Positions 33,727-42,821 are shown, counted from the stretch's first letter. The stretch: 64,000 nt of DNA from UBA5704 sp036264355 (GCA_036264355.1 DATARD010000245.1:9373-73372); one strand, 5' to 3'. Numbers and translations are program-made. Notes: generated by a model from the sequence alone, not told the origin.

Positions 33727-34052
33727 GGCAGTATGAGATCTGGTGGGCCGACCTTCCATCTCCAGTGGGACGGCGGCCAGTCCTGTTGCTGACACGCTCT
33801 GCGGCCTATGGGTACCTGAACAAGGTGATCGTCGCCGAGATCACCACGACGATCCGAGGAATCCCCCAAGAGGTGACAGTTGGAAAGCTCGAAGGGCTCG
33901 TCGAGCCATCGGTCGCCAACTTCGACAACGTCCACGTCGTCGCGAAACGTGTCCTGTCCTCCCGGGTCGGTGTGTTGTCAGTCACGCGAGAGCGAGAGGT
34001 GAAGCGGGCACTCGGGTATGCGCTCGACTGGGCCGAGCTCAAGGCGTTGTGA
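33723..34052 (+). CDS. MazF/PemK-like toxin endoribonuclease
   Basis: This 109-residue protein has the MazF core: the opening MRQYEIWWADLPSPVGRRPVLLLTR, the ITTTIRGIPQEVTV block, the SVANFDNVHVVAK block carrying the substrate-loop residues, and the C-terminal helix. MazF toxins cut RNA at short sequences to stop growth. The pair with the upstream antitoxin sits between two copies of the permease 3' end, so it is probably a recent arrival. Confidence 0.85.
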   Translation: MRQYEIWWADLPSPVGRRPVLLLTRSAAYGYLNKVIVAEITTTIRGIPQEVTVGKLEGLVEPSVANFDNVHVVAKRVLSSRVGVLSVTREREVKRALGYALDWAELKAL

Positions 34053-34089
34053 TTCTCCTTGGGCTCCATGAAGAGGACGCCCCCCATCT

Positions 34090-34337
34090 CCGGCCGCGGC
34101 GACATCGCCCTCGCCATCTTCATCTTCGCAAAGTGGCGCCCCATCCAAACCATGCTCGCCTGCCTCCTCTTCGGCCTCGCCGAAGCGGTGACCATCCAGA
34201 TGCAGGGAGGGACGCCGATTCCGGTGGAGTTCATCCAGATGATCCCGTACGTGCTGACGATCGTGGTGCTGGCGGGATTCATCTGGCTGTCGCGGCCGCC
34301 GCGGGCGTTGGGGTTGTCGTATGAGAAGAAGCGGTAG
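34090..34337 (+). pseudogene. Truncated duplicate of the importer permease 2 C-terminus
   Basis: The reading frame encodes the last 82 residues of the permease (KWRPIQTMLACLLFGL to GLSYEKKR), about 93 percent identical in DNA to 33197-33444. The frame is open from an ATG at 34059, but the first ten residues are unrelated. Several differences change residues (for example FGK to FAK and GFIGLS to GFIWLS), so the copy is diverged, not recent by a single generation. It cannot make a permease and is probably a remnant or a footprint of insertion of the toxin-antitoxin cassette. Confidence 0.8.
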
Positions 34338-34378
34338 GGAGAATTTTGCGCGATCTTCCCGGCCGGAGCTGAATCGAG

Positions 34379-34384
34379 TATACT
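34379..34384 (+). promoter_or_regulatory. -10 element upstream of the phosphoesterase-CHAT-STAND operon
   Basis: TATACT ends 45 bases before the ATG at 34430. It is the only strong -10 hexamer I see in the 92-base gap. No matching -35 was found. Confidence 0.4.
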
Positions 34385-34429
34385 GAGTAGGTCGAGTGAG
34401 CACCATAGCGGCCGGATTCGAGAATTGTC

Positions 34430-35830
34430 ATGAGTTCTCGCTCTCTAATCGTCATCAGCGATCTGCATATCAGCTCGGGTCCGCTGGATGACTGCGACCC
34501 TGAGTTGGAAGAGGCACTGGTCTCCTTCGTTTCGGAACTCTCTCGCCGTGCCACGGCCGTCGAGTTGGTCATTAACGGCGATTTCCTTGACTTTGTCCAG
34601 GCATCTCCTTGGCAGGATTCGGAGTTCGAGTCGGTATCGGGGGATGGCATTCCCCTATGCTTCACCGAGGAGCAATCCCGTACAAAGTTGGAGTCGATCT
34701 GCCAAGCTCACTCCCGCATCTTCCAGGCACTGACAGAGTTGCTTGCATCGAGCAGCGACAATCGGCTGACCATCATTCCTGGAAACCACGATGCCGATCT
34801 GTTCTGGCCCAGCGTCCGGGAATCACTGGCCGCTAGAATCTCCGGAGGGAGTGTCCGCGCATCGAATCAACTCCGCTTCGTGCTCGAGCGAACCTACCGG
34901 CCTCCCGAGTTCGAGAGGATCTGGGTAGAGCACGGCCACCAGTACGATCCCGTCAATAGCTTCTTCGTCGGTGGCGAGAGCCGCTGGGCAACTCTCTCCC
35001 CGCCGATCTTCGTGGACCGGCAAGGTGAGAAGCGGCTCTACGAATGCATTGGTACCCGTTTCCTTCTTCGGTTCCTCAACGGTCTGGATCACTCTTATCC
35101 TTTCGTCGATAACGTCAAGCCGTTTAGCCGGTTTCTGAGGATTTTTGGCGCCTCGGCCTTAGTGCCCGGACGTGGCCCCATCAAGGCCGCCGTTGCTGTG
35201 TGGTCGATGCTGAGGTATCTGGGGCGGACGGCAGTCACCGCTCCCGGCGAGTTGTTGAGCCTTGCAAAAGACGGGGGCCAGTCGGCACTTGCGACCTTCG
35301 TCAAGGAGATGTCCGAAGCGGAGAGGGCGGAGTTCGCTCGTCAGTTACGCGCCCGCGGTCTCGACCTTGACCGGCCGCTCACCCTTTATCTAAGGGATCC
35401 GGAGCGCCTCGATCACGCGATGGAGTTCCTCGCTGACAACCTCCAATTGCTCGACGCCTTTGCGGACGATGAGAGCGCGTATCTCAGCCTCTCTGGAGAG
35501 CCAGGCACCCTGAAACTGGGTAAGGCGTTCTTGGTTGATGAGACGGAGGAACTAATCCGGGCGGCCGACAAAATCCTAAAGGATCACAGCGTGGCGGCGG
35601 TCCTAATGGGGCACACCCATGAGGTCGTAAAGGACCGCTGGAAGGATGGATATATGAACTCGGGGTGCTGGATGCGTTACTGGCAGCTCGACAACTCCCA
35701 AGATCCGCGCCCCTGGTCGATCCTACGCTCCGACTCGTTCCGCCTCTTCCCTTACCAGCTAAACTACATCGAAGTCGCTGGGACGACTGGACTGCCTAAA
35801 TTCACAACCTTTAGAGAGAAGTCGTCATGA
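34430..35830 (+). CDS. Metallophosphoesterase of a putative conflict operon
   Basis: This 466-residue protein is a calcineurin-like metallophosphoesterase. The five metal motifs are intact: D-x-H (ISDLHIS, residues 11-13), GDFLDF (50-55), GNHD (118-121), HGHQYDP (168-174) and GHTH (394-397). About 220 residues separate the last two motifs, far more than in simple family members; this insert is helical and charged. No signal peptide is visible, so it is probably cytoplasmic and acts on a nucleotide or nucleic acid. It overlaps the CHAT gene by four bases. It could be the effector, or a hydrolase that removes a signal. Function is inferred. Confidence 0.85.
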   Translation: MSSRSLIVISDLHISSGPLDDCDPELEEALVSFVSELSRRATAVELVINGDFLDFVQASPWQDSEFESVSGDGIPLCFTEEQSRTKLESICQAHSRIFQALTELLASSSDNRLTIIPGNHDADLFWPSVRESLAARISGGSVRASNQLRFVLERTYRPPEFERIWVEHGHQYDPVNSFFVGGESRWATLSPPIFVDRQGEKRLYECIGTRFLLRFLNGLDHSYPFVDNVKPFSRFLRIFGASALVPGRGPIKAAVAVWSMLRYLGRTAVTAPGELLSLAKDGGQSALATFVKEMSEAERAEFARQLRARGLDLDRPLTLYLRDPERLDHAMEFLADNLQLLDAFADDESAYLSLSGEPGTLKLGKAFLVDETEELIRAADKILKDHSVAAVLMGHTHEVVKDRWKDGYMNSGCWMRYWQLDNSQDPRPWSILRSDSFRLFPYQLNYIEVAGTTGLPKFTTFREKSS

Positions 35831-36999
35831 CTGATTTGAGCGATCGAGATTTTATCCGGGTGAAGATCGCTTTGCACGATTCTGTCACACTTAAGGTCGC
35901 CTGGAGCGGCAAGTCATGGGAATTCCCTCCATATCTGATCGATCTCGGCGTAGTTAGCGAGGTATCTCAGCGAGTCCGCGCCGCGCTGAGCCATCTGGTC
36001 AAAGAGAGCATGAGGGGGGGCGCCGCCAGAAGCGGGGCACTTATACATTCTTTGGCCCAAGCAGGGTTCGATCTGTACGGCGCCCTGTTTCTGAGCCAAA
36101 TCGGTAGTGAGATTAGTGGTGACGAGATCCGACTCTGGCTGCAGAGGCAAGAGGGAAAACTTTTCTGGATGAGCTTCTCCGTTGACAACCGTGTCCATAT
36201 CCCCTGGGGCCTTGTCTACGATACCGACCCCGCGCAACTCAGCGGCGAGCCGGATGACACGACCATTGAGCATTATCAAAATTTTTGGTGCCTCAAGCAT
36301 GCTCTGTCGACGATGTATTCACGAATGCTACCCTTCGGATTGCAAGAGCATGTCTCGCAGGAAAACCTGAGGGTTCTGGCAGCCGTCAATAGAGCTGCCT
36401 TTGAAACAGCGCTTGATGTCTTGAGCGAACCTGACAGAGCGATTTGGGAGACGGTTCAGTCTCGATTCTGGAACCCTAAATACAGCACTCGAGAACTGTT
36501 CGATTTCTGGAAGTCTAGTGGCGGCGACGTCCATCTCCTCTACTTCTACTGCCATGCTAATGGAAACACTATTGCCCTAGGCGATGACGACGAATTGACA
36601 ATGGCGAAGTACAAACTAAACATACGTCGCAACGGGCTCGGTCAGCATGAAGCCTCCTGTCTCGTCTTCCTCAACGGGTGCTCGACTGCAGTGGGCGATC
36701 CAAGCGGCGGCTTTCTCGAGGCTGCTGGCGCTCCCGGATTCTCAGGATTCATTGGGACCGAAACCGAAGTGCCAAATGTTTTCGCTTTACGCTTCGGATT
36801 AGCTTTCCTCTATTACTTCTGCTGTAAAGGCCAGTCGATTCTTGCAATAATGGATCGTCTACGGCGTCAGCACTGGCCCCTGAGCCTCGCTTACAGCACT
36901 TACTGCTATCCCTTGCTCGCGGTTCTGCCTTCAGAAATGCCGGCACTGGAATTCGAGGAAAATTTCTCACTCACCCAACTCGGAACCGGAGTGATGTAG
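35827..36999 (+). CDS. CHAT-domain caspase-like cysteine protease
   Basis: The C-terminal half of this 390-residue protein matches the CHAT family, the bacterial caspase/separase-like peptidases. IPWGLVYDT (125-133) is the typical entry strand, His243 in LLYFYCHANG and Cys285 in VFLNGCSTA form the expected catalytic pair, and GFIGTETEVPNVFA follows as the substrate-pocket loop. The N-terminal 115 residues are not recognised. There are no TPR repeats, unlike many CHAT proteins; sensing would have to come from the STAND partner. It overlaps the phosphoesterase by four bases and precedes the STAND gene by eight. Confidence 0.85.
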   Translation: MTDLSDRDFIRVKIALHDSVTLKVAWSGKSWEFPPYLIDLGVVSEVSQRVRAALSHLVKESMRGGAARSGALIHSLAQAGFDLYGALFLSQIGSEISGDEIRLWLQRQEGKLFWMSFSVDNRVHIPWGLVYDTDPAQLSGEPDDTTIEHYQNFWCLKHALSTMYSRMLPFGLQEHVSQENLRVLAAVNRAAFETALDVLSEPDRAIWETVQSRFWNPKYSTRELFDFWKSSGGDVHLLYFYCHANGNTIALGDDDELTMAKYKLNIRRNGLGQHEASCLVFLNGCSTAVGDPSGGFLEAAGAPGFSGFIGTETEVPNVFALRFGLAFLYYFCCKGQSILAIMDRLRRQHWPLSLAYSTYCYPLLAVLPSEMPALEFEENFSLTQLGTGVM

Positions 37000-37007
37000 G
37001 TCCGCAG

Positions 37008-38786
37008 ATGCTGTCTGAGAGCCAAAAACCGGGCTGGCCTGCTCAACCATACAAGGGGCTTAGCTACTACGGCCCAGAGGATGCTCCGCTGCTCGCCGGC
37101 CGGGAGCACGACGTCGTTGGCTGCGCCAACCTCCTGGGCTTCTCCTCGACGAGAATCTTGCTGCTTCATGGATCGACGGGCTGCGGCAAGTCGTCCTTTT
37201 TGAGAGCAGGGCTTATTCCTTACCTTGAAGATGCCGGTTTTCAATTCATCCCCGAGGATGGCGAGCGTCGAGTCAAGGCACTGTTCGTGCGATCGACCGA
37301 CTGCCCTCTCATGAAGCTAGCCGAAGGCCTTCATGACTTTGCAAGTCGGGATTTTGAAATGGAAACTCCCATAGGAATCCGCACGATAAAGCTTTCGCTC
37401 GCTGTAGCTAAGCATGGAACCCGTGAAGAGTTCCTGGAGAAAGCCGGCAACAATGCCGAACTCTTGACGGAGCTCCTGAATGAACTCGCTTCTAAGCTGC
37501 CAAAAACTTTAATATTAGTCGTGGACCAAGGCGAGGAGGTGCTCACACTAGAACCAAGCAAGAAAGGAGACGATGCAAGGGAAGAATTCTTCAAATTTCT
37601 TAATTCTTTCAGCCGGACCGATTTTGATCTCAAAATTCTAGTGGCTTTACGCACCGAGTACTATGGCAAATTTCAGAATAAGGTGCGGCAGTGGGATGTC
37701 GACCCTGTGGACATCCGCGATTACCTGCTGGGTGACCTGACTGAGCAGCAACTCGTGCGGGCAATCGAGCGACCGACAAGTGAAGGGGATGTCCTCGGCT
37801 ACGGCAGCCCCCATGACCACTACAAGTTCTCCTTCGCCGAGGGACTTCCCCAGAAGATAGCTAGCGATCTTCTCTCGAAGAACCTGGCAGGTGGAACCCT
37901 ACCCGTACTACAAGTAGTCTGCGACCGACTTTACCAAAAAACGAAGAAGCAGCCTGGAATAGGTTGGGTCATCAGTGACGAGGACTTCCTCTTGCTCGGA
38001 GGGGTCGAAGGGCAGATGGAGGAGAACCTTGAGCATGTACTGACCGACATGTGTCTCATAAACCGGCTGCCCAATGCGGAAATTCCGAGCGAGGTGGACC
38101 GCTGGAAGGACGTGCTTTGCCAATTAGCGAAGTCTCAAGTGGATGGCACAGTGACGACCGACGTTCGAACGGCGGACGAGTTGCTGATAGCCGCCGAAAA
38201 GCAGGACTGCCGAATCGGCTTTGAACGGGCGATGCAACACCTTGCGAGTGAGGAGACCCGCATCTTGCGGCGAGTAGACGTGATCCGATTGGACACGAAA
38301 GTATCTGTTCGTTGCTACAGCTTGGGGCACGACGCGATTGGCTTGGTTCTGCAGCAGTGGACAACGAAGAGAAAAGAGTTCAAGAATGTGGCTAATAGGA
38401 CGAGGCTCCGACTGCGATGGCTAGGTGGGGCTACTGTGTGCTTTGGTTTGTTGGCCTGCACAGCTCTGTTACCCTTGGGTGGCGAATGGCGTGAGTTCTG
38501 GCCTGTCGGTATGTTTTGGGCTTTATACGGATTGCTTTTCTGGAGTGCCGGGTGGAAGGAAGACTGGTACGAGAGAATCCTCGCGGCGACGCTCCCGCTA
38601 TACATGTTTATCCTCGGCAAGCGTAGACGAGCGAGAATGTTGAGCGATAGCTCATTTCGAGATCAGATTAGGCAATACCCTCGCCTGCGGAAGCGCTTCG
38701 AGAAATTGGCCAATGCGAAGAGATCGGCATTAAACTCCTCAACTACGGTAACCGAGGATTCCCAGCGAGGCCTCCCACATAGCTGA
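37008..38786 (+). CDS. STAND-type NTPase with C-terminal membrane helices
   Basis: This 592-residue protein opens with PYKGLSYYGPEDAPLLAGRE, the entry motif of the nSTAND1 group. Walker A is GSTGCGKSS (55-63), Walker B LILVVDQGEE (168-177), and a sensor Arg follows in VALRTEYYGKF (about 215). A winged-helix-like region spans about 320-450. Instead of WD40 or TPR repeats it ends with three hydrophobic segments (about 471-490, 498-515, 521-537) and a basic tail, so it is probably membrane-bound. STAND NTPases act as switches that assemble on sensing a trigger, for example in Avs defence. The AT-rich codon use contrasts with the flanks. Confidence 0.85.
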   Translation: MLSESQKPGWPAQPYKGLSYYGPEDAPLLAGREHDVVGCANLLGFSSTRILLLHGSTGCGKSSFLRAGLIPYLEDAGFQFIPEDGERRVKALFVRSTDCPLMKLAEGLHDFASRDFEMETPIGIRTIKLSLAVAKHGTREEFLEKAGNNAELLTELLNELASKLPKTLILVVDQGEEVLTLEPSKKGDDAREEFFKFLNSFSRTDFDLKILVALRTEYYGKFQNKVRQWDVDPVDIRDYLLGDLTEQQLVRAIERPTSEGDVLGYGSPHDHYKFSFAEGLPQKIASDLLSKNLAGGTLPVLQVVCDRLYQKTKKQPGIGWVISDEDFLLLGGVEGQMEENLEHVLTDMCLINRLPNAEIPSEVDRWKDVLCQLAKSQVDGTVTTDVRTADELLIAAEKQDCRIGFERAMQHLASEETRILRRVDVIRLDTKVSVRCYSLGHDAIGLVLQQWTTKRKEFKNVANRTRLRLRWLGGATVCFGLLACTALLPLGGEWREFWPVGMFWALYGLLFWSAGWKEDWYERILAATLPLYMFILGKRRRARMLSDSSFRDQIRQYPRLRKRFEKLANAKRSALNSSTTVTEDSQRGLPHS

Positions 38787-39325
38787 GAGCGCGTGGATCG
38801 CCAACCACCTATGGCTTAGACCATGGCATGAGCTAATTCATAAATTCAGATGGCACATGAGCAGGCTGGCCAAATCGACTCCGGAAGGCGCCGGCCTGAA
38901 TCAATGGCATGAGTCCCTCGCGGCTCACCGGCGCAGGCTGCGTGCCCCTTGCCGCTGGGCCGGACGAACCGCCGGATCGGCGCCCGAGCACCACGAATGC
39001 AAATTTCAGTGGCGGGATGACAATCTACTACGACGAAGCATGGCAGCACTGTGATAACCCCGCGCAGGAGACTACATCGGCCAGACTGCTGCAGCCCTCG
39101 CTTGGGTATAACGTTCTACTCCCCTTAACCTCTGCGCTTGGAAGGGAAGCCATGCAGGTCACCGGACTTTTTCCACCGTCGTCTGGGAACTGGACCGGTT
39201 CGTGGGAGCGCAATCTTGGTGGCTTTGCGGTCGGCTCTGCCGACCGGGCCGGCTGGAAGCCAGCGCTCCCAGCGAGAGGCCTCGCGGTCGGGTACACTAC
39301 GCCTGCCTTACCGTCAGGAGGCTCC
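38787..39325. other. Gap without a convincing gene; includes a REP-like hairpin
   Basis: No frame here encodes a recognisable protein. The stretch changes from the low-GC composition of the island to the high-GC background. It includes a short palindrome (GCTGG AAG CCAGC, 39252-39264) in a GGCCGGCTGGAAGCCAGCG context that looks like a dispersed REP-type element, and a TACACT (39293-39298) 27 bases before the peptidase ATG that may be its -10. Confidence 0.45.
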
Positions 39326-41212
39326 ATGCGATCCTTTCATCGCTTTGCCTTGATTCTGTTTCTTCTCGCCGCCCCGGCCGCCGCTTCGGACCTCGAGGAG
39401 ATGGTCGTCCGCATGGCCAAGATCGGATCGTGCTCGACGCCGAGCTTCTCTCCGGATGGGAAGCGCTTGGTGGTGTTGTGCAATCTGGGCGGGTTGCCCC
39501 AGGTGTGGACGGTGGCGAGCGATGGGTCCGGATGGCCGAGCCTGGTGACGGCGGTGGATGATCAGGTGACGGGTGTGATGTGGTCTCCCACCGATCCGGA
39601 CCTTCTGGCGTTCTCCCTGGCTCCGGGCGGCGGGCTCAATGAGCAGGTCTACACGGTGCGGCCGGATGGGCAGGCGATGCGCCGGTTGACGGAAGGGGGG
39701 GCGGTCAACAACCGGCTGACGGGGTGGAGCCCGGATGGGAAGCTGCTGCTTCTTTCGTCGAGCCGCGCCGATGCCGCGTCTCTCGATTCCTACGTCTATG
39801 ACCTCAAAATGGGACGATTGCAGCTCGCCGCGGTGAACAAGGGGGTCGGCACGCTGAGCGATACCAGTCCCGAGGGGCGCTTCGGGGTGGTCACCCGGGT
39901 GCGGAGCCGGAGCGACAGCAATATCTATGTGGTGGGGCTCAAGACACGGGCCGACAATCTGCTCACGCCGCACGAGGGGCCGGGTAATTTCGGCGACGCC
40001 CACTTCGCCGGCGATTCGACGATCTATTTCCTCTCGGACAAGGGGCGCGACCGCAAGGCTCTGGCACGGGTGAAGATCGACGCTCTCGGCCGCCCCGGCG
40101 AGCTCGAGACGGTGATCGGCCGCGATGACGCCGATCTCGACAGCTATGAGATGACGCGCGACGGCAAGACGGCCGCCCTGGTGTGGAACGTCGCCGGCAA
40201 GGACGAGCTCGCGTTCCTCGATCTCGCGACCGGCACCTCCACACCCGGGCCCGCGATGCCCGGCGGTATCCTCGGCGGGCTGAATTTCTCTCCCGACGGC
40301 TCGAAGCTCGCGATGAGCATCTCCGGATCCACCCGGCCGTCCGATGTCTGGGTGCTCGACCGCGCGGGGTCAGGCGCTTGGAGCGCGCCGCGGCAGGTCA
40401 CGTTCAGCCCGCATGCCGGGGTGGTCCTCGACGCGCTGATCACCCCGGAGCTGCTGAAGTTTCCGGCGCACGACGGCCTGGAGCTGTCCGGCTGGCTCTA
40501 CCGCCTGCCGGGGGAGACGAAGCCGGGACCGGTGGTGCTGAGCTTCCATGGCGGACCCGAGAGCCAGGAGCGGCCCGGGTTCAATTCGACGTACCAGGCG
40601 CTCCTTTCGCGCGGTATCTCGGTCTTCGCGCCGAACGTCCGCGGCTCGTCCGGCTTCGGCAAGAAGTTCGTCAACCTGGACAACGGACCGCTCCGCGTCG
40701 AGGGGGTCAGGGACATCAAGGACTGCGTCGACGTCCTGGTGGCGCGCAAGATCGCCGACCCGCAGCGGATCGGCATCATGGGCGGCTCGTACGGCGGCTA
40801 CATGACGCTCGCCGGCCTCACCGAGTTTCCGGACACGTTCGCCGCCGGCGCCGATCTCTTCGGCATCGTGAACTTCGAGACGTTCTTCGCCCACACCCAG
40901 CCGTGGATGGCGGCCATCTCCACGGTCGAATACGGCGATCCGGTCACCCAGAAGGACCTCCTCGCCAGCCTGTCGCCGATCCACAAGCTCGACCGCATCA
41001 AGGCGCCGACCCTCGTGCTGCATGGCGCCAACGACACGAATGTGCCGGTGGTCGAGGCGCAACAGGTGGTGGAGACGCTCAAGAAGCGCGGTGTGGCGGT
41101 CGATCTCGTGCTCTTCCCGGATGAAGGGCACGGCTTTCGCAAGACGCCGAACCGGGTGAAGTCGACGGTGTCCGTCGTCGAATGGTTCGACAAGTATCTG
41201 GCCGCTCACTAA
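39326..41212 (+). CDS. Secreted S9 family peptidase (acylaminoacyl/dipeptidyl type)
   Basis: The ATG at 39326 follows CAGGAGG and opens a signal peptide (RSFHRFALILFLLAAPAAAS); the upstream extension of the frame is noncoding. The 628-residue product has a WD40-like (PD40) propeller with repeated FSPDGKRL-type blocks, then an alpha/beta hydrolase domain. The catalytic triad is Ser488 (GGSYGGYM), Asp570 (HGANDTNVP) and His602 (DEGHGF). It is probably periplasmic and cuts small peptides. The DacB gene follows after 14 bases. Confidence 0.93.
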   Translation: MRSFHRFALILFLLAAPAAASDLEEMVVRMAKIGSCSTPSFSPDGKRLVVLCNLGGLPQVWTVASDGSGWPSLVTAVDDQVTGVMWSPTDPDLLAFSLAPGGGLNEQVYTVRPDGQAMRRLTEGGAVNNRLTGWSPDGKLLLLSSSRADAASLDSYVYDLKMGRLQLAAVNKGVGTLSDTSPEGRFGVVTRVRSRSDSNIYVVGLKTRADNLLTPHEGPGNFGDAHFAGDSTIYFLSDKGRDRKALARVKIDALGRPGELETVIGRDDADLDSYEMTRDGKTAALVWNVAGKDELAFLDLATGTSTPGPAMPGGILGGLNFSPDGSKLAMSISGSTRPSDVWVLDRAGSGAWSAPRQVTFSPHAGVVLDALITPELLKFPAHDGLELSGWLYRLPGETKPGPVVLSFHGGPESQERPGFNSTYQALLSRGISVFAPNVRGSSGFGKKFVNLDNGPLRVEGVRDIKDCVDVLVARKIADPQRIGIMGGSYGGYMTLAGLTEFPDTFAAGADLFGIVNFETFFAHTQPWMAAISTVEYGDPVTQKDLLASLSPIHKLDRIKAPTLVLHGANDTNVPVVEAQQVVETLKKRGVAVDLVLFPDEGHGFRKTPNRVKSTVSVVEWFDKYLAAH

Positions 41213-41226
41213 GGCAGGAGGAGTCG

Positions 41227-42771
41227 TTGCAGCTCCGCACGCATACCAGAAAGTTTCTCGTCATCCTGCTGCTGTTGCCGTTGCTCGTGCTGTCGCTGGG
41301 AGCCCGCAAGCCGTCCCGGAGGCACGCCAGGAGATCGGCCGGGAAGTCGCATGCGGCGGTCCGCAGGCCCGCGGCGGTCGCGATGCCGGTCGCGGCCGTG
41401 ACGTCCGGCTCGCCGCAGCTCGCGCACGCTCTCAACCAGGAGGTGGGGCGCGCACTGCAGGTGACCGCGGCGCTCGGCGTCCACATCGTCGATCTGGCGA
41501 CCGGCGAGACGATCTACGCGTACAACGCCGACGAGCCGCGGATGATCGCGTCGAACAGCAAGCTGTTCACCACCGCCGCGGCGCTCGACACTCTCGGCGC
41601 GGGTTACATGTTCGAGACCCGCTTCGTGTCGCGCGGCAGCGTGCACGACGGAGTGCTCGAGGGGGACCTGGGAGTCATCGGCGGCGGCGATCCGCACATC
41701 TCGGGGCGCGACTACGACGGCGATTCCTATGGTGCCTTCCGCCCGTGGGCGGCGGCGCTGCATGCGCGCGGCGTGCGCACGGTGCATGGCGACCTCTGGC
41801 TCGCTCACGGTCTGTTCGAGCCGCTGCGCATCCACCCCGATTGGCCGCACGACCAGCTCACCCGCTGGTACGAGGCGCCGATCGACGCTCTGTCGTTCAA
41901 TGACGACTGCATCATGGTGCGCGTCTCGCCGGGACGCAGCGGCGGTTTGGCGACCGTGGAGCTGATCCCCGACCTGCCGGGGGTGGTGCGCATCGACAAC
42001 ACCGCCCGCACGACGAACGGCCGCGGCTCGCGCCTGATCGTCGCCCGCACGGGCGACACGATCGTGGTGCGCGGCTCGTTGTCGCAGGGCTCCGGTCCGT
42101 CGGACACCTGGGTGACGGTGCCCGATCCGGTCGACTACTTCGGCCGTGCCCTGAAAGCGGCGCTGGCGGAGGAGGGGATCGAGGTGACCGGCCAACTGCA
42201 CCAGGTGCCGCAGCTCCCCGGCGCGGTGTGGGAGCGGGTCGCGGTGCACCGCAGCGACCTGGTGTCGGTGATCGACGTGACGAACAAGCGGAGCCAGAAC
42301 TATTACGCCGAGACGCTGGCCAAGAAGATCGGCGCCACCCGCTGCCAGGAAGGGAGCTGGAAAGAAGGAGTGCGCGCGATCCGCGAGTTCGCGGTCAACC
42401 TCGGAATCCCGGCGAATTCCTTCACCATGGCGGACGGCTCGGGCATGAGCCGCGACAACCGGTTTCCGCCGCGGGCGCTCACTACTCTGCTCCGCCACAT
42501 GTACTACCATCCCGCCGGCCGCGAGTTCGCCCAGTCGCTTCCTTACGGCGGCGAGGACAACGGCCATTGGAAGTACCGCTTCGGCGTGCCGCCCTACCGC
42601 GGCAACGTGCTGGCGAAGACCGGCACGCTGGAGGCCGTCTCGGCCCTCTCCGGCTATGCCAAGGCGGTGTCGGGAAAATCCTACGCTTTCTCTCTCCTGT
42701 TCAACCGCGTCGGCGGCGACGCCCACGGCGCGCAGGACCGGATCGTCATGGCCCTGATCGATAATGGGTAG
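41227..42771 (+). CDS. dacB: D-alanyl-D-alanine carboxypeptidase/endopeptidase (PBP4, S13)
   Basis: I take TTG at 41227 as the start, because AGGAGGAG at 41216-41223 sits at the right distance and the product opens with a signal segment (RKFLVILLLLPLLVLSLGA). The 514-residue protein has the penicillin-binding motifs: SNSK (Ser109, Lys112), SQN in NKRSQNYYAE and KTG in AKTGTLEAVSAL. PBP4-type enzymes trim and open peptidoglycan cross-links in the periplasm. A Lys/Arg/Ser-rich linker (about 26-55) follows the signal. The gene lies 14 bases after the S9 peptidase and is probably co-transcribed. Confidence 0.92.
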   Translation: MQLRTHTRKFLVILLLLPLLVLSLGARKPSRRHARRSAGKSHAAVRRPAAVAMPVAAVTSGSPQLAHALNQEVGRALQVTAALGVHIVDLATGETIYAYNADEPRMIASNSKLFTTAAALDTLGAGYMFETRFVSRGSVHDGVLEGDLGVIGGGDPHISGRDYDGDSYGAFRPWAAALHARGVRTVHGDLWLAHGLFEPLRIHPDWPHDQLTRWYEAPIDALSFNDDCIMVRVSPGRSGGLATVELIPDLPGVVRIDNTARTTNGRGSRLIVARTGDTIVVRGSLSQGSGPSDTWVTVPDPVDYFGRALKAALAEEGIEVTGQLHQVPQLPGAVWERVAVHRSDLVSVIDVTNKRSQNYYAETLAKKIGATRCQEGSWKEGVRAIREFAVNLGIPANSFTMADGSGMSRDNRFPPRALTTLLRHMYYHPAGREFAQSLPYGGEDNGHWKYRFGVPPYRGNVLAKTGTLEAVSALSGYAKAVSGKSYAFSLLFNRVGGDAHGAQDRIVMALIDNG

Positions 42772-42821
42772 TTAAGCCTCTTTCGCGTTATCCTTCAGGC
42801 CAAGAGACGGGAGGAGTGCCC

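Noticed and set aside
38787..39325. N-terminal extension of the S9 peptidase, or an extra gene after the STAND gene
   Set aside because: The extension has no domain and the downstream ATG has a ribosome site plus signal peptide. No other frame in the gap looks coding.
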